A DNA stretch of 10,208 bases from Alistipes sp. UBA943 (GCA_002293345.1 DBDB01000041.1:1-10208), one strand, 5' to 3'. Shown: positions 1 through 6,303, counted from the first letter of the stretch. Program-made: numbers and translations. The notes: a model not told the origin generated them from the letters alone.

Positions 1-1214
1 CGCGCGGCCGCGTGGCGGGCCGCCCGGTCTGCATAGACCACCGCCTCCAACAGTGAGTTGGAGGCGAGGCGATTGGCGCCGTGAAGACCCGTGCAGGACG
101 CTTCGCCGAGCACGTAGAGCCGTTTGATCGAAGATTCACCGTTCAGATCCACCTTCACGCCCCCGCACGAATAGTGTGCCGCCGGGGTGACGGGGATCAT
201 CTCGCGCGTGATGTCGATACCAAGCGACAGGCACTTCTCGTAGATGTTCGGGAAGTGTCGCTTTACCTCCTCCGGATCCTTATGCGTGACGTCCAGATAG
301 ACGAAATCCTCGCCGCGGCGTGTCATCTCCGTGTAGATCGCCCGTGCCGTGATGTCGCGTGGCGCAAGCGATGCCATCGGGTGGTACTTGTCCATGAACT
401 CCTGCCCGTTTTGCAGGCGCAGGATCGCTCCGAAACCACGCATCGCCTCCGTAATGAGAAAATTCGGTTTCTCGACCGGATGATACAGCGTCGTGGGGTG
501 GAACTGCACGAACTCCATATTTTCAACCGTGGCCTTCGCGCGGCGGCACATGGCGATACCGTCGCCCGTCGATACGTCGGGGTTTGTCGTCGAAGAGTAG
601 ATATTGCCGCAGCCGCCCGTGGCGACGATCGTGAATCGTGCCAATATCGTCTCGATGGCGTTCGTCTCCAAATTCAACACATACGCCCCGAAACAGGCCA
701 ACCCACGCGTGTGGCGCGTGACGAACTCGCCCAGATGGTGCTGTGTCAACAGATCCACCGCAAAATGATCCTCCAGGATCGTGATGTTGGGATGTTTGCG
801 TGCTCGTTCGATCAGTGCCCGTTCGATCTCGGCGCCCGTCAGGTCCTCGTGATGCAGGATCCTGAATTCCGAATGACCCCCCTCGCGGTGCAACTCGAAA
901 CGTCCGTCCGGTGTCGTGTCGAAATGCGTACCCCATTCGATCAACTCGCGAATGATTTCAGGCCCACGGTGCACCACCATCTCCACCGCCTCGACGCTGC
1001 ACAATCCGCCGCCACAGGCCAGCGTGTCGTCGATATGCTTCTCGAACGTGTCGGGCGCGTAGGTGACCGAACTGATCCCGCCCTGCGCGTAGTTGGTGGC
1101 ACACTCGTCGATCTTGCCCTTTGTCGCGATAGTGACGTGCCCGTGCTCCGCCACGCGCAACGCGAACGATAAACCCGCCACACCCGAACCGATGACCAGA
1201 AAATCTGTTTTCAT
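1..1214 (-). CDS. nadB: L-aspartate oxidase NadB (C-terminal part outside window)
   Basis: The flavoenzyme oxidises L-aspartate to iminoaspartate, which NadA condenses to quinolinate in de novo NAD synthesis; it is cytoplasmic. Translating the minus strand from the ATG at 1214 gives 404 codons without a stop up to the window edge; full NadB proteins are usually a little over 500 residues. Visible signatures are the N-terminal FAD-binding MKTDFLVIGSGVAGLSFAL with GxGxxG at residues 9-14, FVQFHPTTLYHP followed by ITEAMRGFGA, AAHYSCGGVKVD, and the late family motif GANRLASNSLLE at residues 379-390. These fit NadB better than succinate dehydrogenase or fumarate reductase subunit A, although the fold is shared. 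The start is fixed by the FAD motif directly after it and by a -7 promoter box only 4 nt upstream. It is divergent from queA. The long plus-strand open frame opposite it is a shadow. Confidence 0.96.
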   Translation of the reverse strand, partial: MKTDFLVIGSGVAGLSFALRVAEHGHVTIATKGKIDECATNYAQGGISSVTYAPDTFEKHIDDTLACGGGLCSVEAVEMVVHRGPEIIRELIEWGTHFDTTPDGRFELHREGGHSEFRILHHEDLTGAEIERALIERARKHPNITILEDHFAVDLLTQHHLGEFVTRHTRGLACFGAYVLNLETNAIETILARFTIVATGGCGNIYSSTTNPDVSTGDGIAMCRRAKATVENMEFVQFHPTTLYHPVEKPNFLITEAMRGFGAILRLQNGQEFMDKYHPMASLAPRDITARAIYTEMTRRGEDFVYLDVTHKDPEEVKRHFPNIYEKCLSLGIDITREMIPVTPAAHYSCGGVKVDLNGESSIKRLYVLGEASCTGLHGANRLASNSLLEAVVYADRAARHAAA

Positions 1215-1218
1215 GGCA

Positions 1219-1226
1219 CGAAGATA
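1219..1226 (-). promoter_or_regulatory. -7 promoter element of nadB
   Basis: On the minus strand this reads TATCTTCG, one mismatch from the Bacteroidota -7 consensus TAnnTTTG. Four bases separate it from the nadB ATG at 1214, so transcription would start at or next to the A of the ATG (leaderless mRNA). The expected -33 position, 19 nt upstream, reads TTCA, a poor match to TTTG. That position coincides with the queA -7 box on the other strand. Confidence 0.5.
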
Positions 1227-1239
1227 GTGAATTTTTGTC

Positions 1240-1247
1240 TACTTTTG
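1240..1247 (+). promoter_or_regulatory. -7 promoter element of queA
   Basis: TACTTTTG matches TAnnTTTG perfectly. Five bases (AAGCC) follow before the ATG at 1253, so the predicted transcription start lies at or beside the start codon, giving a leaderless or nearly leaderless mRNA. No TTTG is found 19 nt upstream. This element argues for translation start at 1253 rather than at the in-frame ATG at 1235, which lies inside the promoter. Confidence 0.5.
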
Positions 1248-1252
1248 AAGCC

Positions 1253-2404
1253 ATGAAAATCGACATCGACCAATTCGATTACGACCTTCCGGACTCCCGT
1301 ATCGCGAAATTCCCGTTGCCATACCGCAGCGACTCCAAACTGCTCACCTATCGCGACGGCACCATCGGAGAGGCACGTTTCCATGACCTTCCCTCCCTTC
1401 TGTCCCCCGATTCGCTGCTCGTGTTCAACAACACGAAAGTCATCCGTGCGAGGCTTGTGATGCACAAACCAACCGGTGCACGCATCGAGATCTTCTGTCT
1501 CGAACCGCATGCCCCGGCCGATTATGAACGTGCCTTCGCCGCTCGTGGGACGTGTGAGTGGAAGTGTATGGTCGGGAATGCGAAGAAATGGAAAGAGGGA
1601 GCCATCGAAGCGGCCGGATTGCGTGCCTATCGCACTGAGTCGGAAGGTATTGTGAGGTTCGAGTGGGACGGCGACCTGACCTTCGGGCAGCTGCTGGAAG
1701 AATTGGGGCGCATCCCGATACCGCCGTATCTCAATCGTGAGAGCGAGGCATCGGACAATGAACGATATCAGACCGTCTATGCCAAGTGGGAGGGTTCCGT
1801 GGCGGCACCGACAGCGGGATTACACTTTACTCCCGAACTGTTGGCCGGTTTCGAAACGGAGGAGGTGACGTTGCATGTCGGTGCCGGTACGTTTTTACCC
1901 GTCAAGGAGCGTGACGCCGCGCTGCACACCATGCATACCGAACATTTCGAAATCACCCGCTCCGCCATCGCACACCTCTTGCAGCGTTTCGGGAATATCG
2001 TGGCGGTGGGTACGACGTCCGTACGCACGCTCGAGTCGCTTCCCGTATTGGCGTGGCGCGTTAAAAACAGTCGGAGTTTGGATACCCCCGTGGGGCAGTG
2101 GGAGGCGTACGATTTGCCAGGTGACTTTACTGGGCGTGAAGCGTTGCAGGTACTGGTGGACCACATGGAGGAGAATCATCTCGACCGTATTCATGCCTCG
2201 ACACGTATCATGATCACACCCGCGGGATTCAGGTTTCGGATGGTGGATGCGCTCATCACCAACTTCCATCAACCCCGATCGACATTGTTGTTGCTGGTAT
2301 CGGCATTCGTGAAGGGCGACTGGCGACGGATCTATGACTATGCCCTCGCGAACGAGTTTCGGTTCCTCAGCTATGGCGATAGCTCACTGATTTTCCTTAC
2401 GTAA
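1253..2404 (+). CDS. queA: S-adenosylmethionine:tRNA ribosyltransferase-isomerase QueA
   Basis: QueA moves the ribosyl part of S-adenosylmethionine onto 7-aminomethyl-7-deazaguanine in the wobble position of certain tRNAs, giving epoxyqueuosine. With the start at 1253 the protein has 383 residues. Family motifs are FDYDLPDSRIAKFPLPYRSDSKLL (residues 8-31, only partly quoted motif), LLVFNNTKVIRARL at 55-68, IPIPPYLNR at 154-162, VAAPTAGLHF at 183-192, LHVGAGTF at 207-214, VGTTSVRTLES at 252-262, NFHQPRSTLLLLVSAF at 337-352 and FLSYGDSSLI near the end. It is longer than E. coli QueA (356) because of extra sequence around 86-118 and 265-325, as in a second, longer QueA-like paralogue common in Bacteroidota, so the exact substrate is less certain than the family. 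The 1235 ATG adds six residues without family support. The 3' end overlaps convergent cdaA by 21 bp. Confidence 0.93.
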   Translation: MKIDIDQFDYDLPDSRIAKFPLPYRSDSKLLTYRDGTIGEARFHDLPSLLSPDSLLVFNNTKVIRARLVMHKPTGARIEIFCLEPHAPADYERAFAARGTCEWKCMVGNAKKWKEGAIEAAGLRAYRTESEGIVRFEWDGDLTFGQLLEELGRIPIPPYLNRESEASDNERYQTVYAKWEGSVAAPTAGLHFTPELLAGFETEEVTLHVGAGTFLPVKERDAALHTMHTEHFEITRSAIAHLLQRFGNIVAVGTTSVRTLESLPVLAWRVKNSRSLDTPVGQWEAYDLPGDFTGREALQVLVDHMEENHLDRIHASTRIMITPAGFRFRMVDALITNFHQPRSTLLLLVSAFVKGDWRRIYDYALANEFRFLSYGDSSLIFLT

Positions 2405-3163
2405 TTGGCGTCGGACGAGACGTGAGAGCTCTTCAACCGAGATGTTTCGATGGAGGGCGCTGTCCAGTGCCACGGAGATGCGTCCCGTCTCTTCGGAGAC
2501 AGCGACGATCAGGGCATCCGAGATTTCGGACATGCCGATCGCCGCACGGTGGCGCGTGCCGTATGATTTCGGCACGTCGGTCTGTGTCACCGGAAGGATG
2601 CACTTCGCTGCCACGATACGTCCCCCGTTGATCACCACAGCACCGTCATGGAGCGGCGAATTCTTGAAAAAAATATTCTCCAACAGCGGAGTCGAAATTT
2701 TCGCATCCACCGCGATACCACCCTCGATGATCAGATTCAGATCGCTCTGACCATTGATAACGATCAGGGCTCCCGTTTTCGACGACGCCATCTCGGTACA
2801 TGCCGTGGTGATAGCTGTCACGGTGGCCGATGAGTCCTCCTGATGTGTGTGTGTGAAGAAGCGCGAGAGGAATCCGAATCGTTTGCGACGCATGCCGATG
2901 ATTTGCAGGAAGCGTCGTATCTCGGGTTGAAAAAGAATAATGAGCGCGATCACACCCACGCTGACAACCTGCCCGAGGATGGACGACAGGAGTTCCATGC
3001 CGAGTAACCGCACGACGATCCAAAGCAGATAGATCATCAATACCCCCGTGACGATATATGGCACGTTCGTACCGCGTGTCGCACGATAGATTCCGAACAT
3101 GAACAGCGCCACGAGAGCGATGTCGATGATGTCGATGAAGGTTATGGGTATAAAGTCAAGCAC
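2384..3163 (-). CDS. cdaA: Membrane diadenylate cyclase CdaA (c-di-AMP synthase)
   Basis: CdaA joins two ATP into cyclic di-AMP, a messenger controlling potassium/osmolyte balance and cell-envelope homeostasis. The 259-residue protein has three hydrophobic segments (about 12-28, 34-55, 60-78) and then a cytoplasmic DisA_N cyclase domain. The two signature motifs are present: DGA at 173-175 (PLHDGAVVI) and RHR at 204-206 (YGTRHRAAIG), so it should be active. The start is a GTG at 3163, chosen because it gives the usual short lead into the first membrane segment; the next upstream gene ends 27 nt away, which suggests one transcript with the OmpH-like lipoprotein gene. Neither a YbbR/CdaR regulator gene, the usual partner in Firmicutes, nor folP adjoins it here. 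The stop lies inside convergent queA, and I saw no terminator between them. Confidence 0.95.
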   Translation of the reverse strand: MLDFIPITFIDIIDIALVALFMFGIYRATRGTNVPYIVTGVLMIYLLWIVVRLLGMELLSSILGQVVSVGVIALIILFQPEIRRFLQIIGMRRKRFGFLSRFFTHTHQEDSSATVTAITTACTEMASSKTGALIVINGQSDLNLIIEGGIAVDAKISTPLLENIFFKNSPLHDGAVVINGGRIVAAKCILPVTQTDVPKSYGTRHRAAIGMSEISDALIVAVSEETGRISVALDSALHRNISVEELSRLVRRQLRKENQ

Positions 3164-3190
3164 GTTGTGAGTACAAAATATCAGTCGATA

Positions 3191-3772
3191 CTACTCGTTT
3201 TTGTTCTCTTTTTTCTCGATGGCGTACAACCGGTTCGTCTCCTCCAAAACAAGCGGGGTGATGTTGAGCGTAGAGTCGGCGTCGATCAACATGCCGGCAT
3301 TCAGCACCAGTTTGTACTGTCCGTTGTTGACGTTCTTCACCGCCTGACGGATCAACTCCTGGGCACGGTTGCTCAACACGAAACTCTCCTCCTCCAACGT
3401 GGCGGCCTCTTTTTGAACCGAATTTTGATATGCCCTCATGCGGCGCTCCAGACTCTCCTGTTTGGCTTGTGCATCGGCGGTGGTGATGAGGTGTTTTTCG
3501 TACTTGCTCTGCAAGTCCTGCGCCTCCCACTGGAATCCCTGCTCCTTTTTGGCCCATCCCTCCTGTGCCTTTTGGGTACGCTCCTCGAGCGGAAGCACCT
3601 CCTCCAAATAGAGATCGCTCTCGGCAAGCACCTGGTCCGCCAGCACGTACACAATATCCCCGACGGGTATAGCGTCGAGAGATTCGACCGTTTGCGTCTT
3701 CCTGCCGGTGCAGGCTGTCAGAACGATAACGAGTACAAGGGCGAGCGGAAGGAAAATTTGTCTGTTCATCAT
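3191..3772 (-). CDS. OmpH/Skp-family periplasmic lipoprotein
   Basis: The 193-residue product starts with a lipoprotein signal peptide (hydrophobic stretch, lipobox LTAC, acylated Cys21). Next comes a short strand (GDIVYVLADQVLAES, about 42-56), a long charged alpha-helical region (about 60-150, rich in Glu/Gln/Lys/Ala, probably coiled coil), and a C-terminal strand-forming part (KLVLNAGMLIDADSTLNITP) followed by a helix. This layout, a small beta body with two long helical tentacles, is that of OmpH/Skp chaperones, which hold unfolded outer-membrane proteins in the periplasm. Most Skp proteins are soluble, whereas this one is predicted to be lipid-anchored. Two ATGs stand at the start (3772 and 3769) and either could be used. 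A -7 box about 23 nt upstream supports this position. It probably forms an operon with cdaA, 27 nt downstream, and is divergent from ruvA. The family call is by pattern, not alignment. Confidence 0.82.
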   Translation of the reverse strand: MMNRQIFLPLALVLVIVLTACTGRKTQTVESLDAIPVGDIVYVLADQVLAESDLYLEEVLPLEERTQKAQEGWAKKEQGFQWEAQDLQSKYEKHLITTADAQAKQESLERRMRAYQNSVQKEAATLEEESFVLSNRAQELIRQAVKNVNNGQYKLVLNAGMLIDADSTLNITPLVLEETNRLYAIEKKENKNE

Positions 3773-3795
3773 GGCGTAAAAATTTTATTTTGACC

Positions 3796-3803
3796 CAAAG
3801 GTA
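3796..3803 (-). promoter_or_regulatory. -7 promoter element of the OmpH-like/cdaA operon
   Basis: The minus strand reads TACCTTTG, a perfect TAnnTTTG match. Transcription should start near 3791, leaving a leader of about 20 nt before the ATG at 3772. GTTG, a weak -33 candidate, lies 21 nt upstream of the box. Confidence 0.6.
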
Positions 3804-3816
3804 GGGAAATTTTACA

Positions 3817-3824
3817 TATATTTG
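3817..3824 (+). promoter_or_regulatory. -7 promoter element of ruvA
   Basis: TATATTTG is a perfect TAnnTTTG match. Five bases (CAACT) separate it from the ruvA ATG at 3830, so the mRNA is predicted to be leaderless. The nearest upstream TTTG (3789-3792) is 24 nt away, longer than the usual spacing of about 19. The element lies 13 bp from the oppositely oriented box at 3796-3803. Confidence 0.6.
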
Positions 3825-3829
3825 CAACT

Positions 3830-4417
3830 ATGTATGAATATATCGTAGGAGCCGTTACGGAGCTCACGCCGACTTATGCCGTTATCGAAACCGGCGGGGT
3901 GGGCTATTATATGCAGATATCGTTGCAGACGTTCTCGAAGTTGGAGGGTGTCGACGCGGCGCAACTCTATGTCCATTTTGTGGTGCGTGAAGATGCACAG
4001 TTGCTGTATGGATTTTCAGACCGGTTGGAGCGTGAACTGTTTCGTCACCTGATCGGGGTGTCGGGCGTGGGGGGGAACACGGCGCGGATGGTGCTGTCGA
4101 CCTATACGCCTCAGGAGTTGCAGGGGATCATTGCGACGGGTAACGTGACGTTGCTGAAGAACGTGAAGGGGCTCGGGGTCAAAACGGCACAGAAGATCAT
4201 CCTCGATCTGAGTGGCAAGTTGACCGATCTGGATGACATTCAACCCGGTAAGTCGGGTGGTAAGGGGGGCGATCCGATCTTCGACGAGGCGTTGTCCGCG
4301 CTCAAAATGCTCGGTTTTGCAAAGGGTGTCTCCGAGAAGGCGTTGAAGGCCGTTGCGACCGAACATCCCGATGCCACGACCGAGGAGTTGGTACGTATGT
4401 CGTTGAAAAAACTCTAA
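3830..4417 (+). CDS. ruvA: Holliday junction branch migration protein RuvA
   Basis: RuvA tetramers bind four-way DNA junctions and load the RuvB motor for branch migration in recombination and repair. The 195-residue length is normal. Domain I (OB fold, about 1-62) begins MYEYIVGAVTEL and contains the acidic pin Glu54-Asp55 in VREDAQLLYGF. Two helix-hairpin-helix motifs follow: LIGVSGVGGNTA at about 74-85 and LKNVKGLGVKTAQKI at about 109-123. A Gly/Lys-rich flexible linker spans about 132-147, and the RuvB-binding domain III runs from 148 to 195. The start is fixed by the conserved N-terminus and the promoter box 5 nt upstream. It is the first gene of a probable operon: the next ORF begins 3 nt after its stop. 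Neither ruvB nor ruvC is in the window. Confidence 0.97.
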   Translation: MYEYIVGAVTELTPTYAVIETGGVGYYMQISLQTFSKLEGVDAAQLYVHFVVREDAQLLYGFSDRLERELFRHLIGVSGVGGNTARMVLSTYTPQELQGIIATGNVTLLKNVKGLGVKTAQKIILDLSGKLTDLDDIQPGKSGGKGGDPIFDEALSALKMLGFAKGVSEKALKAVATEHPDATTEELVRMSLKKL

Positions 4418-4420
4418 CCG

Positions 4421-5098
4421 ATGAGGCGTTTCTGCGTATATATCCTCTTTTTGGCCCTCGCTTGGACCGGTTGCACCGATCCGAACGAGAACCTGATCCC
4501 GTCGAAACAGGACGAGATACGGAGTTTTCTCGATGGGCAGCAAAAAGAGTACACACAGATCGACCTGAATACGTTTCGTTATATCCGTGATCCGTCCGAG
4601 GAGGTGGAAGAGCCTGAAGAGCCTACGGGTCCTGAGAATCCTGAGGAACCGACAGAGCCTGTCGATCAGCCGCAACAGACGGAGGAGGAGGAGCCCGCTG
4701 AACCCACAGATCCTGTCGATCCGGAGGAACCGCTTGAACCCGAGATCGTTGCGGGTGACGAGGTGACGTTGACGTGTTGGATCTACCCGTTCATGAACGC
4801 AGCGATCTCGGAGGATCAGATGCCGTTGTATACGAACGATCCTGTGTCTGTCGAACGCCTTCGGGTGTCGGGTGTGGAGGTCGATTTTTGGGATGTAAGT
4901 CCGTTGGTGGTGCGTGTCGGTGAGGGTGACGTGATGCCCGGTGTGGACAAGGGATTGGTAGGATGTCGGCGTGGGGGTTTTGTGGAGTTTTATATGACGT
5001 TCGTCGATGCCTATGGCAAGCGGGTGGTGGGGCTGCTGACCGATAAAACGCAGTCGATGGTGTTTTTCTGCCGCATCGAACAGGTGAACGGCGTTTAA
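4421..5098 (+). CDS. Lipoprotein with a divergent FKBP-like domain and a Pro/Glu-rich insert
   Basis: The 225-residue protein has a lipoprotein signal (lipobox WTGC, acylated Cys18) and should sit in the periplasm or outer membrane. Residues 28-56 (helix, then TFRYIRDP) resemble the lead-in of Bacteroidota FKBP lipoproteins. Residues 57-108 are an acidic, proline-rich low-complexity stretch (repeats such as EEP, EPTEPVD, EPTDPVD). Residues 111-225 resemble an FKBP-type peptidyl-prolyl isomerase: GDEVTL opening, VRVGEGDVMPGVDKGL (compare VIPGW in active FKBPs), DAYGKRV (compare the AYG motif) and a final MVFFCRIEQV strand. The usual Trp of the active site is replaced by Val, and the substrate loop is altered, so isomerase activity is doubtful. 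It starts 3 nt after the ruvA stop and so is probably co-transcribed. The FKBP assignment rests on pattern only. Confidence 0.72.
   Translation: MRRFCVYILFLALAWTGCTDPNENLIPSKQDEIRSFLDGQQKEYTQIDLNTFRYIRDPSEEVEEPEEPTGPENPEEPTEPVDQPQQTEEEEPAEPTDPVDPEEPLEPEIVAGDEVTLTCWIYPFMNAAISEDQMPLYTNDPVSVERLRVSGVEVDFWDVSPLVVRVGEGDVMPGVDKGLVGCRRGGFVEFYMTFVDAYGKRVVGLLTDKTQSMVFFCRIEQVNGV
4590..4748 (+). repeat. Pro/Glu-rich low-complexity coding repeat
   Basis: This stretch codes for irregular GA(G/A)-CCN (Glu-Pro) units within the lipoprotein, residues about 57-109. Two near copies of a longer unit, encoding EPTEPVD and EPTDPVD, suggest growth by duplication. It falls where active FKBP lipoproteins have only a short loop, between the FRYIRDP strand and the GDEV strand. 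Confidence 0.6.
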
Positions 5099-5140
5099 GA
5101 AGAGGGGCCGAGGGGAGAATCAAGGAGATATTAAGAGCGA

Positions 5141-6229
5141 ATGATGAAGAGAATCATATTTTTATTGGGTGTGGCGGTTGCCATGACGGGTTGTGCCGAG
5201 CGTGTCGATGACACCTATTCCGGCAATGCGCATGCCGAATCGTTGGCCGAATGGATGCGACTGCACCATGCCGAATTGTTGGACAATTATCACGCGCAGG
5301 ATGTCGAGGTGCGTCCCGAGGGCGGATTCTATGTAGATCTCCTTTCGGAGGGTGACCTGAATGCGCCCGGACTCACGAATGAAGCGACGGAGTGGGTGCG
5401 ATACGAGTGGGATGAGCGGAGTTTGCAGGGTGATATCCTGACCACATGTGACGAGTTGTTGGCCCGCCAGGCAGGTGCCTACGCGCCGCGTACGCACTAC
5501 GCGCCGATCTATCGACCTGACACGCTGTTGTCGCCGCTTCGTGCGCCGTTCCTGTTGGGCGAGACGTATGCCGCGGCGCGTGGATTCTCCCGTGAAGTGA
5601 CGCTGAAAGCCGGTACGGAGGCGATTCTCTATCGTGAGGGTGCGGATACTGTGTCGTTACCCTCGATCGCACGGTTGAAAATTGTCGAGGTGGTGGCGGA
5701 CCCGGTGGTGCACGAGAGCCGTACGCTGGAGACCTATGCGCAAGGGTTTGAAATGCTCACGCCTGTCGATACGTTGCCGCCCCTCTACATGGATCGCACG
5801 TGGGTGCCGACCGATGCGGATCTGTTGGCAAGGTTCGGTAGCGGTACCCCCGGGGAGCGTGTCGTGGAGACGGATAATGTGTATATATGGTACGTGATCC
5901 GTAGTCTGGACGGGTTTGTCGTCGAGACGAATATCGCCGAAGTGAAGGCATCCGCGTGGGGCGAGAAAGGGAGTCACGACAGTTGGTTCAGCTATCAGCC
6001 GTCGATCAATAAGGATCGGAATCTCATGTTTTGGTACTGGATCGTGACGAATGCCCGGTTCGGTGCGTGGCACGCGGCACTACTGCCTTCCGATTATGCG
6101 TATGGGGCATACGGTGCAGAGGCGACCGAGACGCATGCCGCGGTGCAGGGGTATGAATCGCTGCGTGTCGAGTTTTACATCGAGCCCAAAGCCGAGGATG
6201 GAGAGGATGGAGAGGAGTTGGTGAAATAG
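5141..6229 (+). CDS. Lipoprotein, probably with two divergent FKBP-like domains
   Basis: The 362-residue product has a lipoprotein signal peptide (lipobox MTGC, acylated Cys18). A first FKBP-like segment is about 60-185 (FYVDLLSEG, EWVRYEWDER, APFLLGETYAAARGF, ending IARLKIVEVVADP). A second, clearer one is about 245-355: VYIWYVIRSLDGFVVETN (like the strand and DGxVFDxS of FKBPs), then HAALLPSDYAYGAYGAE (like the IPSDLAYG loop) and GYESLRVEFYIEP (like the last strand). The central domain-2 region has SWFSYQPS in place of the usual VIxGW, so activity is uncertain. The C-terminal tail is acidic (EDGEDGEE). The gene follows the first FKBP-like lipoprotein by 42 nt and is probably the third gene of the ruvA operon. 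An AAGGAG lies at 5122-5127, rather far from the ATGs at 5141 and 5144. Domain calls come from motif order only. Confidence 0.72.
   Translation: MMKRIIFLLGVAVAMTGCAERVDDTYSGNAHAESLAEWMRLHHAELLDNYHAQDVEVRPEGGFYVDLLSEGDLNAPGLTNEATEWVRYEWDERSLQGDILTTCDELLARQAGAYAPRTHYAPIYRPDTLLSPLRAPFLLGETYAAARGFSREVTLKAGTEAILYREGADTVSLPSIARLKIVEVVADPVVHESRTLETYAQGFEMLTPVDTLPPLYMDRTWVPTDADLLARFGSGTPGERVVETDNVYIWYVIRSLDGFVVETNIAEVKASAWGEKGSHDSWFSYQPSINKDRNLMFWYWIVTNARFGAWHAALLPSDYAYGAYGAEATETHAAVQGYESLRVEFYIEPKAEDGEDGEELVK
6194..6217 (+). repeat. Short tandem repeat GAGGATGGA at the gene's 3' end
   Basis: Two exact copies of GAGGATGGA (6194-6202, 6203-6211) and a partial third (GAGGAG) encode the acidic tail EDGEDGEE. 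Because the unit is 9 bp, changes in copy number would keep the frame. Confidence 0.7.
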
Positions 6230-6241
6230 TTGGGCATAAAT

Positions 6242-6272
6242 TTTGAGGTGTCGAAAATAAGTGTTAGCTTAG
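6242..6272 (+). promoter_or_regulatory. Probable promoter of the HTH protein gene
   Basis: TTTG at 6242-6245 is followed, after exactly 19 nt, by TAGCTTAG at 6265-6272, one mismatch from TAnnTTTG. This is the Bacteroidota -33/-7 arrangement with ideal spacing. Transcription would begin near 6277, giving a leader of roughly 27 nt. The -7 element lies inside the first copy of the direct repeat. Confidence 0.55.
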
Positions 6273-6295
6273 CAGGAGAAGTATTAACTTAACAG
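6261..6295 (+). repeat. 15-bp direct repeat, candidate operator
   Basis: GTGTTAGCTTAGCAG (6261-6275) and GTATTAACTTAACAG (6281-6295) are identical at 12 of 15 positions; all three differences are G to A. The copies start 20 bp apart, about two helical turns. Each contains a tandem 5-mer, TTAGC-TTAGC or TTAAC-TTAAC. The first copy covers the -7 element and the second the predicted leader of the HTH gene. Confidence 0.65.
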
Positions 6296-6303
6296 TACAC
6301 GGT

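Noticed and set aside
81..1172. A 363-codon open frame on the plus strand.
   Set aside because: It lies exactly antisense to nadB, whose motifs are unmistakable. The product is Arg/Asp/His-rich with no recognisable domain, as expected for a shadow of a GC-rich gene.
1235..1252. An in-frame ATG at 1235 as the queA start.
   Set aside because: It overlaps the perfect -7 box at 1240-1247, and the six added residues (MSTFEA) have no counterpart in QueA proteins, which start near MKIDIDQFDYDLP.
3167..3793. A 208-codon plus-strand open frame opposite the OmpH-like lipoprotein gene.
   Set aside because: The minus-strand product has a signal peptide, lipobox and family layout; this frame has Leu/Val-rich non-specific sequence and crosses the promoter region.
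4016..4675. A 219-codon minus-strand open frame across the ruvA/lipoprotein junction.
   Set aside because: It is antisense to most of ruvA and to the next gene's signal peptide, is Arg/His-rich, and has no promoter or family motif.
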